Shown one piece after another: positions 16,668 through 25,589 of a stretch of DNA of 38,986 bases. Positions within the stretch are counted from its first letter, which is position 1; each line of letters begins with the position of its first letter. Position numbers and translations under genes: made by a program. The DNA is taken from the NCBI GenBank assembly GCA_015063335.1, contig SVUH01000014.1:1-38986 (forward strand), in the 5' to 3' direction. The DNA comes from Oscillospiraceae bacterium. Its GTDB lineage: Bacteria; Bacillota_A; Clostridia; Oscillospirales; CAG-272. The notes under the pieces were generated by a model that worked only from the letters and a program-made list of their open reading frames with translations, was not told the DNA's origin and made no database searches.

Positions 16668-17675
16668 TCAGTTTTCCTCCATTGCCGAGAGCACGCGTTT
16701 TACTGTCTTTGTAACGTCAGCAAATGCTGTGGGGGTTAGGGATTGAGGACCGTCGCAAAGCGCGTGAGTGGGGTCGTTGTGAACCTCAATCATGAGTCCG
16801 TCAGCACCTGCGGCAGCGGCGGCAAGAGCCATGGGCTTTACAAGCTTTGCAACACCCGTTGCGTGAGAGGGATCGACTACGATGGGCAGGTGAGTAAGCT
16901 CGCGAAGCATGGGAACGGCGGAGATATCAAGCGTATTTCTCGTGTACGTTTCAAATGTACGTATACCTCTTTCACAGAGAATTACGTTCTCGTTTCCGCC
17001 TGCCATGATATACTCGGCAGACATGAGAAGCTCCTTAAGCGTATTCGCAAGACCGCGCTTGAGAAGTATGGGTTTATTTGTACGTCCGAGCTCCTTAAGA
17101 AGCTCAAAGTTTTGCATGTTGCGCGCGCCTACTTGAATAACATCAACGTTTTCAAAAAGAGGCAGGTGATTTGCATTCATGATCTCTGTAACTATCGGCA
17201 AGCCTGTCTCCTTTTTTGCCAGAAGCAGAAGCTCTATGCCGTCAGCCTTAAGACCTTGAAAGTCGTAAGGAGAGGTGCGGGGCTTGAAAGCACCGCCGCG
17301 AAGCATGGTTGCACCTGAAGCCTTTACCTCTCTGGCAATTTCCATTACCTGCTCCTCGCTCTCAACAGAGCACGGACCTGCTATGAAAGCGAAGTCCTTA
17401 CCGCCGATCGAGGTGTTACCTACATTTATTATAGTATTGTCGGGATGGAATTTTCTGTTTGCACTCTTAAACGGCTCGCTTATACGCTTTACCGTCTCTA
17501 TCATATCAAGACCGAGCAAAAGTTCCTCGTCGATTTTCGTCGTGTCACCGATAAGTCCGATTACTGTATGCGTTCTACCCTTTGAAATATGCACATCAAG
17601 CCCTTGGGAGCGAAGCCAAGAGGAAAGATTTTCAATTTGATTATCGGAAGTTCCGCTTTTAAGTACCGCTATCAT
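16668..17675 (-). CDS. aroF: DAHP synthase, type I-beta with N-terminal regulatory-like domain
   Basis: Condenses PEP and erythrose-4-phosphate to DAHP, the entry step of the shikimate pathway. The 335-residue protein has an N-terminal ferredoxin-like domain (about 1-70; MIAVLKSGTSDNQIENL) of the kind that confers Phe/Tyr inhibition in Thermotoga-type enzymes. A KDO8P-synthase-like barrel follows, with FIAGPCSVES (97-106), RGGAFKPRTSP (126-136), LLKRGL and VVDPSHATG. Aromatic feedback on this enzyme is family knowledge, not shown here. It is the first enzyme gene of the operon, preceded by AGGAGA and immediately downstream of the leader-peptide attenuator. Confidence 0.96.
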   Translation of the reverse strand: MIAVLKSGTSDNQIENLSSWLRSQGLDVHISKGRTHTVIGLIGDTTKIDEELLLGLDMIETVKRISEPFKSANRKFHPDNTIINVGNTSIGGKDFAFIAGPCSVESEEQVMEIAREVKASGATMLRGGAFKPRTSPYDFQGLKADGIELLLLAKKETGLPIVTEIMNANHLPLFENVDVIQVGARNMQNFELLKELGRTNKPILLKRGLANTLKELLMSAEYIMAGGNENVILCERGIRTFETYTRNTLDISAVPMLRELTHLPIVVDPSHATGVAKLVKPMALAAAAAGADGLMIEVHNDPTHALCDGPQSLTPTAFADVTKTVKRVLSAMEEN

Positions 17676-17685
17676 AATTTTCTCC

Positions 17686-17728
17686 TTTAAAATAAAATAA
17701 GCGCTACGGGTGGTTTACCGTGCGCTTA
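17686..17728 (-). terminator. Attenuator terminator upstream of DAHP synthase
   Basis: On the leftward strand, TAAGCGC (17722-17728) pairs with GCGCTTA (17698-17704), and ACGG (17718-17721) with CCGT (17706-17709) after a single-base bulge. The loop has 8 nt, and TTTTATTTT follows directly. The hairpin ends about 20 nt before the DAHP synthase ATG, so it can only act as a conditional, leader-type terminator. The T-run is interrupted by one A. Confidence 0.75.
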
Positions 17729-17779
17729 ATCTATGGTTATAAAAAATCATAAAATAAAAATTCGCATCACAAAACACCC
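17708..17779 (-). promoter_or_regulatory. Predicted antiterminator pairing of the aromatic attenuator
   Basis: GGGTGTTT, starting one base after the leader-peptide stop (17772-17779), can pair with AAACCACCC (17708-17716) with one bulged C. That second strand forms part of the terminator loop and 3' arm, so the two structures exclude each other. A third option sequesters the first strand's neighbourhood: ATTCGCA within the leader codons (17831-17837) pairs perfectly with TGCGAAT (17760-17766), and a further 5-bp helix overlaps the antiterminator strand. Confidence 0.6.
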
Positions 17780-17848
17780 TTATTTTTTACTCGTCATAAA
17801 GTAATAAAAATAAAGGTAGTTAAACTTGTTTGCGAATACCTTATTCAT
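17780..17848 (-). CDS. Phe/Tyr-rich leader peptide of the aromatic operon
   Basis: A 22-codon frame starts at ATG 17848 with AGGAG at 17856-17860 (7-nt spacing) and ends in TAA at 17780-17782. Eight of the 22 residues are aromatic (Phe 5, 9, 14, 17; Tyr 11, 13, 15, 16), including the run YLYFYYF at codons 11-17. It lies about 25 nt after the predicted transcription start and before a conditional terminator. Shortage of charged tRNA-Phe or tRNA-Tyr would stall a ribosome here. This matches the layout of classical leader peptides such as pheL, but the homology is in design only. No T-box features were found in the leader. Confidence 0.85.
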   Translation of the reverse strand: MNKVFANKFNYLYFYYFMTSKK

Positions 17849-17878
17849 GTTTTTTCTCCTTTTTTAGAATTTAAGATA

Positions 17879-17907
17879 AGTTTATCACTAAGTGGTGTGT
17901 TTGTCAA
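17879..17907 (-). promoter_or_regulatory. Sigma-A promoter of the aromatic operon
   Basis: Read leftwards: TTGACA (17902-17907), 17 bp, TAAACT (17879-17884). The spacer contains a CACT-A-AGTG palindrome (17886-17894) that could bind a regulator. The start is predicted near 17872, giving a leader of about 200 nt before the DAHP synthase ATG. Confidence 0.75.
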
Positions 17908-17934
17908 GCCTTTTTTGCAAAAAAATGCAAATAG

Positions 17935-17971
17935 AGAACACCTTTGTCACGTCATGTGACAAAGGTGTTCT
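17935..17971 (-). terminator. Terminator after ftsH
   Basis: A perfect 16-bp stem (17935-17950 with 17956-17971) around a 5-nt loop lies 5 nt after the ftsH stop. On the leftward strand the T-run comes only after CTATTTGCA, so it is not textbook, but the stem is very strong and separates ftsH from the aromatic promoter. Confidence 0.75.
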
Positions 17972-17976
17972 GCTTT

Positions 17977-20187
17977 TTAAGGCTCATCGTCCTTTTTTAC
18001 GTCGTCGGATACGCTCTCCGTTTCTTCGGTGTTTTCGTCAGATACGGTAGCATCATCGTATTCCGCTATTTCGGCATCGTCAATAGCTTCTGTACTGGCG
18101 TCGTTTTCAATATCGTTCGTGCTATCAGCACGGCGAGTCTTCTTTTTCTCTGCTTCAGCCTCAGCCGCCTTTTTCTCCTCTTCCTCGCGGATACGGCGCT
18201 CCTCCTCTTGCTTTCTGCGGCGCTCCTCGTTTTCCTCGCGGCTCTTACGCTGCTTCGCCTGAGTCATTTCCTCAAGCTCCTCAAACGTAGGTGTACCCTC
18301 CATTGCTGCCTTGAATTGCTCGCCGTCCATTATCTCGTTCTTTACGAGGAATTCTGCTATAAAGTGAAGCTTATCAATATTATCGTTAAGAATTTGCTTT
18401 GCTCTGTCGTATGCTTTGGTGATAATTGCGTGTATTTCAGCATCTATCTTTGCCGCCGTCTCGTCGGAGTAATCCTGCGAGCTTGCAAAGTCACGACCGA
18501 GGAATACCTCGCCGTGATCAGAGCCGAATGCGCGAAGACCGAGCACGGAGCTCATACCGAGCTGGGTTACCATCTTCTTTGCGATATCAGTTGCGCGCTG
18601 AATATCGTTCGAAGCACCGCCCGAAACGTCGCCGAAGATGATCTCCTCTGCGGCTCTGCCTCCAAGGAGCATAGATATCTTTTCTTTAAGCTCATTCTTA
18701 TATACGCTGTATTTATCCTCCGTGGGGGGATTGAGCGTGTATCCGAGAGCGTTTCCGCTGGGAATGATGGATATCTGCTGAACGGGGTCCATGGTGGGAA
18801 GAACGTGCGCTATAATTGCGTGGCCTGCCTCGTGGTAAGCCGTGTTCTTCTTTTCTCTTTCCTTCATTGCACGTGACTTCTTCTTCGGTCCCGCAATTAC
18901 CTTAATAAATGCGTCCTCGATGTCGTCCATACCGATAAGAGACTTGCCTCTGCGAGCCGCTAGAAGCGCCGCCTCATTAAGAAGGTTTGCAAGATCTGCG
19001 CCCGTAAAGCCTGCGGTGGTCTTTGCTACCGCACCAAGATCTACGGATTCCTCCATGGGCTTATTCTTTGCGTGGACCTTGAGGATCGCCTCACGTCCGT
19101 TAATGTCGGGATAATTTACCGTTACCTGTCTGTCGAAGCGTCCCGGGCGGAGAAGTGCGGGGTCAAGAATATCGGGGCGGTTGGTTGCCGCGATAACTAT
19201 TATTCCGTCATGCGAGCCAAAGCCGTCCATTTCAACTAGGAGCTGGTTGAGAGTCTGCTCACGCTCGTCGTGTCCGCCGCCAAGTCCTGCGCCTCTGTGG
19301 CGTCCGACCGCATCGATCTCATCTATAAATATAATGGAAGCGGGATGCTTTCTTGCGTTTTCAAACAGATCGCGTACGCGCGACGCACCTACGCCGACGT
19401 ACATTTCAACGAAGTCCGATCCCGAGATCGAGAAGAAGGGAACGCCTGCCTCTCCTGCGACTGCCTTTGCAAGCAAGGTCTTACCCGTACCGGGAGGGCC
19501 TACAAGAAGCACACCGTGGGGGATTTTAGCGCCGAGATGCGTAAACTTGGTCGGTGCTTTAAGGAAGTCAACGACCTCGCGAAGCTCCTCCTTTTCCTCG
19601 TCAGCTCCCGCAACGTCAGCAAAAACGACCTTGTTTTTGTCGTCCTGCGGAGTTTTAACACGCGCCTTGCCAAAGGAATTTATCTTTCCTGCCGCGCCGC
19701 CGTTCGCATTCTTCATAACTACGATCCAAAGAACTATAACCACGATAATAACGATAGCGTAGGGAAGCAGGCTTACCCACCAAGGAAGAACCGTAGCGGG
19801 CTCTATATTATAGGAAACGAGGTTCGTATTGGGAGATTCCTTGTCTGCGTAGTAGATACCGCAGTCATTGATAAACAGCTCAAGACTCTGAAGCTGGAAG
19901 CCTACGGTCTTGGTGTCAAGCTGCTCGATAGGCTTTGCGTCCTCGGCGCCATTCTTTATTTTTTCGATCTCCGCCTTGTCATACACGCTCATCGTGATGT
20001 AGTCGTCCTCGGTCACGGTAAATTCCTTGACCGCGTCGGCGCGGAAATATTCCACGACCTCGCTGTAGCTTTTAAGTTCAGAGTTGTCCTCACGGTTTGT
20101 AAACATCAGCGACAAGGCAAGTATTATTGCCGCGATGAGAACAACGTAGAAGATCAAAACCTTAATGTTGCTTTTTTTGTTTTTCAT
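17977..20187 (-). CDS. ftsH: ATP-dependent zinc metalloprotease FtsH
   Basis: Membrane-anchored AAA+ protease that degrades misfolded and regulatory proteins. The 736-residue protein has two membrane segments (about 9-29 and 136-158) around an extracytoplasmic domain. The ATPase follows with Walker A GPPGTGKT (230-237), Walker B IIFIDE (286-291) and an SRH region ([23 protein letters not shown]), then the zinc protease motif HEAGH (452-456). The C-terminal tail of about 100 residues is highly charged ([19 protein letters not shown], then acidic Ser/Thr-rich). It is longer than in E. coli or Bacillus and probably disordered. GGAGAG precedes the ATG. It is the last gene of the operon that starts at DUF2232. 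Confidence 0.97.
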   Translation of the reverse strand: MKNKKSNIKVLIFYVVLIAAIILALSLMFTNREDNSELKSYSEVVEYFRADAVKEFTVTEDDYITMSVYDKAEIEKIKNGAEDAKPIEQLDTKTVGFQLQSLELFINDCGIYYADKESPNTNLVSYNIEPATVLPWWVSLLPYAIVIIVVIVLWIVVMKNANGGAAGKINSFGKARVKTPQDDKNKVVFADVAGADEEKEELREVVDFLKAPTKFTHLGAKIPHGVLLVGPPGTGKTLLAKAVAGEAGVPFFSISGSDFVEMYVGVGASRVRDLFENARKHPASIIFIDEIDAVGRHRGAGLGGGHDEREQTLNQLLVEMDGFGSHDGIIVIAATNRPDILDPALLRPGRFDRQVTVNYPDINGREAILKVHAKNKPMEESVDLGAVAKTTAGFTGADLANLLNEAALLAARRGKSLIGMDDIEDAFIKVIAGPKKKSRAMKEREKKNTAYHEAGHAIIAHVLPTMDPVQQISIIPSGNALGYTLNPPTEDKYSVYKNELKEKISMLLGGRAAEEIIFGDVSGGASNDIQRATDIAKKMVTQLGMSSVLGLRAFGSDHGEVFLGRDFASSQDYSDETAAKIDAEIHAIITKAYDRAKQILNDNIDKLHFIAEFLVKNEIMDGEQFKAAMEGTPTFEELEEMTQAKQRKSREENEERRRKQEEERRIREEEEKKAAEAEAEKKKTRRADSTNDIENDASTEAIDDAEIAEYDDATVSDENTEETESVSDDVKKDDEP

Positions 20188-20236
20188 TTAAAACTCTCCG
20201 TATAGAAAATTGCTGTGTAATTGGCGAGGCACTTTT

Positions 20237-20277
20237 GACGCAGTCAAGATTTAGCCTTGCCGATTTTGAACTGAGTC
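20237..20277. other. Long imperfect hairpin between tilS and ftsH
   Basis: Arms 20237-20250 and 20263-20277 can form about 13 base pairs with one mismatch and one bulge around a 12-nt loop. No T-run follows on either strand, so it is not a simple terminator. It could be a processing or stabilising element, or a binding site. hprT sits at this position in Bacillus, but I see no trace of it. Confidence 0.45.
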
Positions 20278-20279
20278 AT

Positions 20280-21653
20280 TCAGTTAAGATAAAAATGTAA
20301 TTTTTTATGGTTTTGCTTATCTTTTGCTTCTGCGCCGTCGCGTACCGCCACAAACGGTACTGCAACTATGCCGCATTCGTCAACTATGACGGGCAGACGA
20401 TAACGCAGAGAAAGCGGAATGTGAAGATCCGTAAGCAGCTTCTTTAGCTGCCTGTTAACGCCGTTTATACGTATTTTATCCCCGGGCATTCTGCTTCTTG
20501 CTTTAAGAACACCACATATTTTATCAGAATCTAAATACAACAGTATTGATTTTTTGTAAATATTTATGTCGCTTTGTGAATTTCCTATGATTATTTTCGC
20601 ATTTATCTCTGAAAGGAAATTTTCTCCGTCCTCAAGCGTTACGCAAAATTCATTTGGCGGTGTGGGCGCGCTTCCGCGCTTGCAGATATATAGTCTGCCG
20701 TTTTCTACAGTCGCGTCAACGTTATTCGGAAGATTTATGCGAGAGTGGGGAATACCCTTTTTGCAAAGCTCGCGAATATCGGATAGGTGTACCGCTTCAA
20801 GCGAGGTGCTGCCTGACACGGCAGAATACAGCGACGTTATCGCTCTGTTTGTGACTGCTGCGGGCGAGCCGAGAATTTTCTCTATCTCAAACGAGCCGTC
20901 GTCGTTCATCTCCTCGAAGAACCAGTCCGAAAGACTTTCAAGACACGCCGAGTCCTCGCGTAAGCTTTGGGAAAGCCTTGCCGCATTTTCGACTGCCGCA
21001 CTGTTGATCTCCGTCAGTGTCGGTATGACCTGCGCGCGAATTTTGTTTCGAGTGTAGTCCGTATCGGTATTCGTCGAGTCTGTTACGAATTCAAGAGAAT
21101 TCTGACGGCAAAAATCAAGAATTTCCGCGCGGCTCATGTAAAGTATGGGGCGCACCACCGTGCCGTGCTTGCACGGGCGGCTCTGCGGAATACCCGAAAC
21201 GCCCGAAAGACCGCACCCGCGACAGATATTGAATATGATGGTTTCCAAATTGTCGTTTGCGTTGTGTGCTGTTGCGAGTATCGGAATGCCGTGCTCCTTC
21301 ATGATACTATCAAAGAACTCGTAGCGCACCTGTCTTGCGGCAGTTTCTACGCTTTGCGAGGTGGATTTTGCGTATTCGGGAACGTCACGTCGGCAGACAA
21401 AAAGCTCAACGCCGAGAGACTCGGCAAATCTTTTGCAAAACTCCTCGTCTCGGTCGGCTTCCTCTCCTCTTATCATATGATTGACGTGGGCGGCATATAT
21501 CCTGACGTCGTTTGATTTTGCGTAAGCGGCAAGCATGTATAAGAGAGCGCTTGAATCCGCGCCGCCCGAAAGGGCGACGAGAATGGGCGTATCCTTGCTG
21601 ACCCCCGCAATGTCCGAAGGGGAGATGAATTTTTGTGGAAGTGAAAAACTCAT
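20280..21653 (-). CDS. tilS: tRNA(Ile)-lysidine synthase
   Basis: Attaches lysine to C34 of the tRNA-Ile CAU anticodon so that it reads AUA codons; essential in most bacteria. The 457-residue protein starts with an N-type ATP pyrophosphatase domain: PP-loop SGGADS (29-34), AAHVNHMIRGEEADRDEEFC, ATAHNANDNLETIIFNICRG and VRPILYMSRAEI. A TilS substrate-binding middle region and a C-terminal domain (DKICGVLKARSRMPGDKIRINGVNRQLKKLLTDLHIPLSLR) follow. Its ATG overlaps the TAA of dnaB (TAATG), so the two are translationally coupled. A 92-bp gap with a hairpin separates it from ftsH. Confidence 0.95.
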   Translation of the reverse strand: MSFSLPQKFISPSDIAGVSKDTPILVALSGGADSSALLYMLAAYAKSNDVRIYAAHVNHMIRGEEADRDEEFCKRFAESLGVELFVCRRDVPEYAKSTSQSVETAARQVRYEFFDSIMKEHGIPILATAHNANDNLETIIFNICRGCGLSGVSGIPQSRPCKHGTVVRPILYMSRAEILDFCRQNSLEFVTDSTNTDTDYTRNKIRAQVIPTLTEINSAAVENAARLSQSLREDSACLESLSDWFFEEMNDDGSFEIEKILGSPAAVTNRAITSLYSAVSGSTSLEAVHLSDIRELCKKGIPHSRINLPNNVDATVENGRLYICKRGSAPTPPNEFCVTLEDGENFLSEINAKIIIGNSQSDINIYKKSILLYLDSDKICGVLKARSRMPGDKIRINGVNRQLKKLLTDLHIPLSLRYRLPVIVDECGIVAVPFVAVRDGAEAKDKQNHKKLHFYLN

Positions 21654-22993
21654 TACGGAGCCTCGCCTACGTCGTTTGCAATCGTACGGAACTTAGTGTA
21701 GCGTCCTATCCAGCCCATTTTAACTGTCTTTGTAGAACCGTGACGGTTCTTCGCTACTATTACCTCGGCAATACAGCCCTCGTCGTTGTCCGTATCCTTT
21801 TTATCGTAATAATCGTCCTTGTAAAGGAAGATTACTACGTCTGCATCCTGCTCGATAGCTCCCGAGTCACGAAGGTCAGAAAGCATAGGACGCTTGTCCG
21901 TTCTTGATTCAGGTCCACGGGAAAGCTGTGCGCAGCATATGATCGGAACGTTAAGCTCCTTAGCCATGATCTTAAGATTTCGTGAGATCTCGGCAACCTC
22001 GTTTACGCGGTTGTCTATTCTCTTATCGCTCTGCATAAGTCCGAGATAGTCAACTACCACAAGACCGAGATTCTTGACTCTGCGAAGCTTACCCTTCATA
22101 CCCGTAACGGTCATACCCGTGGTGTCGTCTATAAGTATATTAGTTCCTGCAAGCTGTGTCGTAGTCTTCGCGATCTCATTCCACTGCTTTGCGTCAAGCT
22201 TACCCGTACGCAAAGCCATGCTGTCTATCATAGCCTCGCTCGAAATGATTCTGTTTACGAGCTGCTCGGCAGACATTTCAAGAGAGAAGATACAAACCGT
22301 CTTTTTGGACTGTACGGCTACGTTGGTGGCAATATTGAGAGCGAAGGAGGTCTTACCCATACCGGGACGAGCTCCGACAAGAATAAGGTCGGAGTTGCCC
22401 ATGCCTGCAAGAACGGCATCGACACCTGAAAATCCGGTTTTCGTGCCCTGAGCCGCTTCTCCCTCTGCCATTTCGTGCAGATTTTTGTAGACGTCGTTTA
22501 TTACGTCGCTTATGTGGCGGAAATTCTTGGAATCTCTGCCTTGCGCTATATCAAAGACAAGGCTCTCGGCGTAATCGACCAGATGTGCCGCCTCGCCCTC
22601 CTCGCTGTAAGCCTTTTCGGAAATCTCCTCACAGACACCGATCAGCTTACGGAGCAAGCTCTTGTCCTTTATTATCTTCGCATAATCCTTTACGTTGAGG
22701 GCATTATTACCCTTGTGTACAAGCTGGGTAATATAGTCCGATGCCCCAGCCTCGTTATATATGCCCTTTGTAACGAGAGCATCCACAAGCGTTATGAAAT
22801 CTATATCGCGGCTGTTTACGAACAACTCCTTGATAGTCATAAATATCTGTGCGTGCTCGGAGATATAAAAGTCATCAGGTGTTATTATCTGAACTACCTC
22901 GTCGAGTACCTCGGGCGCAATTATGATCGAGCCAAGGAGCGATTGCTCCGTCACAAGGGAGAAGGGCAGCTTTTTCAGAAGTTCATCGTTCAT
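21653..22993 (-). CDS. dnaB: Replicative DNA helicase DnaB
   Basis: Hexameric 5'-3' helicase of the replication fork (called DnaC in Bacillus). The 446-residue protein has the N-terminal DnaB domain (about 10-110; EQSLLGSIIIAPEVLDEV), a linker and a RecA-like C-terminal domain. The latter has Walker A GARPGMGKT (207-215), VCIFSLEMSAEQLVNRI, LVVVDYLGLM and CCAQLSRGPESRTDKRPMLSDLRDSGAIEQDAD. No intein is present. It follows rplI by 19 nt with an AAGGAAG ribosome binding site. The rplI-dnaB order is conserved in Firmicutes. Confidence 0.97.
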   Translation of the reverse strand: MNDELLKKLPFSLVTEQSLLGSIIIAPEVLDEVVQIITPDDFYISEHAQIFMTIKELFVNSRDIDFITLVDALVTKGIYNEAGASDYITQLVHKGNNALNVKDYAKIIKDKSLLRKLIGVCEEISEKAYSEEGEAAHLVDYAESLVFDIAQGRDSKNFRHISDVINDVYKNLHEMAEGEAAQGTKTGFSGVDAVLAGMGNSDLILVGARPGMGKTSFALNIATNVAVQSKKTVCIFSLEMSAEQLVNRIISSEAMIDSMALRTGKLDAKQWNEIAKTTTQLAGTNILIDDTTGMTVTGMKGKLRRVKNLGLVVVDYLGLMQSDKRIDNRVNEVAEISRNLKIMAKELNVPIICCAQLSRGPESRTDKRPMLSDLRDSGAIEQDADVVIFLYKDDYYDKKDTDNDEGCIAEVIVAKNRHGSTKTVKMGWIGRYTKFRTIANDVGEAP

Positions 22994-23012
22994 TTTCTTG
23001 CTTCCTTAAAGT

Positions 23013-23462
23013 TTAGTTCTTTGAAGTTACGGTAATGTTTATTTTGCCGGAAACGTCGGTGAAGAGCTTTACGTCAGCAACGAAGCTTCCAAATGATTTG
23101 ATATTTTCCTTGAGCGTGATCTTTCTCTTGTCTATGTCGATACCAAAGTCGCGCATGAGCGCCTCCGCGATATCCTTTGAGGTGACCGAGCCGTAAAGCC
23201 TTTTGTCAGGACCTGCGGCGTATTCGAACTTTACGTTTATGGTCTCAAGTCGTTTTGCGATCTCTTTTGCATTCTCTCGTTCAACGTCTATCTTGTGCTG
23301 CTTTGCAGCCTCTTTATTTTTTACGTCGTTTATAGCGGTATTGTCAGCAGGTCTTGCAAGCTTTTTGGGGAAGAGAAAGTTTCTTGCGTATCCGTCTGAT
23401 ACCTCAACTATCTGGTCCTTTTTGCCCTGACCCTTTACGTCCTGTGTCAAAATTACTTTCAT
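23013..23462 (-). CDS. rplI: 50S ribosomal protein L9
   Basis: A 149-residue L9 with the typical N-terminal domain ([36 protein letters not shown]), a long charged connecting helix (about 42-75) and a C-terminal RNA-binding domain ending in [12 protein letters not shown]9 binds 23S rRNA near the L1 stalk and limits frameshifting. ATG 23462 has AGGAG upstream. It lies 27 nt after gdpP and 19 nt before dnaB in the conserved yybS-gdpP-rplI-dnaB cluster. Confidence 0.97.
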   Translation of the reverse strand: MKVILTQDVKGQGKKDQIVEVSDGYARNFLFPKKLARPADNTAINDVKNKEAAKQHKIDVERENAKEIAKRLETINVKFEYAAGPDKRLYGSVTSKDIAEALMRDFGIDIDKRKITLKENIKSFGSFVADVKLFTDVSGKINITVTSKN

Positions 23463-23489
23463 GATAATTCTCCTTTGGGTTGTTTTGCT

Positions 23490-25574
23490 TTATTTTTCCG
23501 AGCTGCTTTCTTTTACGTACTCGTCGATAGCTTTTATGAGCATCTCCTTGGCTGCATCAAGGCTTGATTCGGTAAGTGCCGCACCCGCTACGTCAAAGTG
23601 ACCGCCTCCGCCTATCTTTTCGAGAATAAGCTGAACGTTGAGCTTGCCGTTTGAGCGGCCGGATATGTGTACCGTTGTACCGATCGCAACGAGCGCAAAC
23701 GCTGCATTGACGTTCTTGACTGCCAGAAGCTTATCTGCCGCCTTTGCCGCCGCAACTCTGTCGTTTGGAGAGCCTGTGCCCTCGCTTGCGGTGATCGCGA
23801 TCTGATCACCGTATATTTCCGCGTTAGTGCCGAATATTGCCTCGGAATGATAATCCTCAAATGCTTGATCGAAGAAGGTGCGCGCATACTCGGTGCTGGC
23901 TCCTGCGCTTCGCAGATAAAGCGCCGCCGCAAACGTGCGCGTTCCGACTGTACGGGTAAAGTTCTGGGTGTCTACCATTATACCCGCCATCAGCACGTTA
24001 GCCTCCTCCTTGCGGAGCGTTCCGACGGGAATACTGAACTCGAGTATTTCACTTATAAGCTCGCATGCAGAGGACGCAGACGGGTCGATATACACGAGCT
24101 GCGGCTCTTGCTCGAACTCCTCCTTCTTGATGTGGTGGTCGATAACTGCGGTCTTGAAGGAATTTGCCGCAATTTCGGGAGCCTCGAGGATGCGGAAGTT
24201 GTTTGCATCGACTACGATAAGCAGTGTGCCGAACTCACTTTCGTCAAGTCCCGTAACATCGTCTACGAATATATCTCTGTAATCGGCGAGGTCGGTAAGT
24301 CTTCCCGTGCACGCCTTGAAGTTTTCTGAGTTGAGATTGGTTACTATTTTTACTCTTACGCCAAGATGCATACACAGAGCGGCAATTCCGACGCACGCGC
24401 CTATTGAGTCAAAGTCGGGATTAGAATGCCCCATAACTATTACGTTTGAGGATGAGCTTATCATAGAGCAGAGCTTGGTGGAGATAACTCTCGAATGTCC
24501 GCCCGAGCGCTTTTGCTGACTCTTTGTACGACCTCCGAAAAAGAACGTTCCCGTTTCGTTTTTGATGACTGCCTGGTCTCCTCCGCGCTGAAGTGCCATT
24601 TCAAGGCATACGAGAGATTCGCGCTCTCTTTCTGCGAGCGTTGTGCCAAGAGTAGTAACACCTATCGAAACCGTTATAGGCATGTTGTCGTCACCGAGCG
24701 TTATCTGGCGAACCTTATCGAGTATTTCGAATTTGTTCTTTACACAGGTAAGGAGGCTCTGACGTGTGAGCATGAGCACGTATTTATGTCTGTCGTATTC
24801 GCGGATGATACCGCCGAGCTCTTTTGCCCAGTCCTTGAGTATTGAGTCGACCTTGGCGACCTCTGCCTGGTAGCTGACCTGCGCGTACTGCGCTATTTCG
24901 TCGAGATTGTCTATGATGATATATGCAACCGCCGTGTGGAGCGCACGATGTGTTTCGCTAAGCTCCTTAAGCTCGGTTATATCTCTGAACATAAGCAGAT
25001 AGAACATCTTTCCCTTGGAAAAGAGGGGGTGGCAGTCGATGTGATAAAACTTGTCGCCGATCTTGCACATGAGAGTCTTGTCTTTAAGGATCCCTATCTC
25101 TTCTGCGTCTTCCTCGTCATCCTCGTCGTCAATGACCTTTGCTGACATATGCTTTATTACCGCGTCCATTGAAATTCCGCATGAGTCCTTGATGTCCGCG
25201 TTGAATACGGTTGCCGCTGCTCCCGCCGCGTTCTTCATAGCGGCGTTTACAGTTATGATCTTACCCTTTTCGGTTACTACCGCGTAGGGTATCTTAAGGA
25301 GGTGACGGAACGTGTATATAACTCCGTTGTTCTGCTCCTCTGAATAGTTGGAGGCATTGCGGAATATGTTTATACGCTTGTGCACGACCATAGTGATTAT
25401 TAGCGCGGAAACGATATATATTCCTATGAGGATCAGGCCACATACCGCAACCGATATATCGGTATAGGTACAGAGAATAACGTGTATCGCAAGGCAGAGA
25501 ATGCCCAGAATAATGTAAACTCTTGAGGGTAGCTCCTCAAGTCTTCTGAACGGATCGAATTTTTTGTTTGACAT
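23490..25574 (-). CDS. gdpP: Cyclic-di-AMP phosphodiesterase GdpP
   Basis: Hydrolyses the second messenger c-di-AMP. The 694-residue protein has two N-terminal membrane helices (about 18-37 and 41-64), a PAS-like domain (about 90-200), a degenerate GGDEF-like domain (about 205-345) lacking the cyclase motif, and DHH plus DHHA1 domains (about 375-690). The catalytic metal ligands are visible: HSNPDFD (382-388), VVDANN (Asp456), DHH (479-481), and near the C-terminus a GGGGHFDVAG loop. An acidic patch (EDDEEDAEE, about 151-159) interrupts the PAS region. It starts 15 nt after the DUF2232 gene. c-di-AMP controls osmolyte and wall homeostasis in Firmicutes. Confidence 0.95.
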   Translation of the reverse strand: MSNKKFDPFRRLEELPSRVYIILGILCLAIHVILCTYTDISVAVCGLILIGIYIVSALIITMVVHKRINIFRNASNYSEEQNNGVIYTFRHLLKIPYAVVTEKGKIITVNAAMKNAAGAAATVFNADIKDSCGISMDAVIKHMSAKVIDDEDDEEDAEEIGILKDKTLMCKIGDKFYHIDCHPLFSKGKMFYLLMFRDITELKELSETHRALHTAVAYIIIDNLDEIAQYAQVSYQAEVAKVDSILKDWAKELGGIIREYDRHKYVLMLTRQSLLTCVKNKFEILDKVRQITLGDDNMPITVSIGVTTLGTTLAERERESLVCLEMALQRGGDQAVIKNETGTFFFGGRTKSQQKRSGGHSRVISTKLCSMISSSSNVIVMGHSNPDFDSIGACVGIAALCMHLGVRVKIVTNLNSENFKACTGRLTDLADYRDIFVDDVTGLDESEFGTLLIVVDANNFRILEAPEIAANSFKTAVIDHHIKKEEFEQEPQLVYIDPSASSACELISEILEFSIPVGTLRKEEANVLMAGIMVDTQNFTRTVGTRTFAAALYLRSAGASTEYARTFFDQAFEDYHSEAIFGTNAEIYGDQIAITASEGTGSPNDRVAAAKAADKLLAVKNVNAAFALVAIGTTVHISGRSNGKLNVQLILEKIGGGGHFDVAGAALTESSLDAAKEMLIKAIDEYVKESSSEK

Positions 25575-25589
25575 AAGAATGTCCTTTCT

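Noticed and set aside
17676..17848. T-box riboswitch in the aromatic leader, suggested by GGGTGG near 17708
   Set aside because: GGGTGGTTTACC is on the strand opposite to transcription. The transcribed strand shows no T-box antitermination bulge and no stem I or specifier loop; the short Phe/Tyr frame explains the region better.
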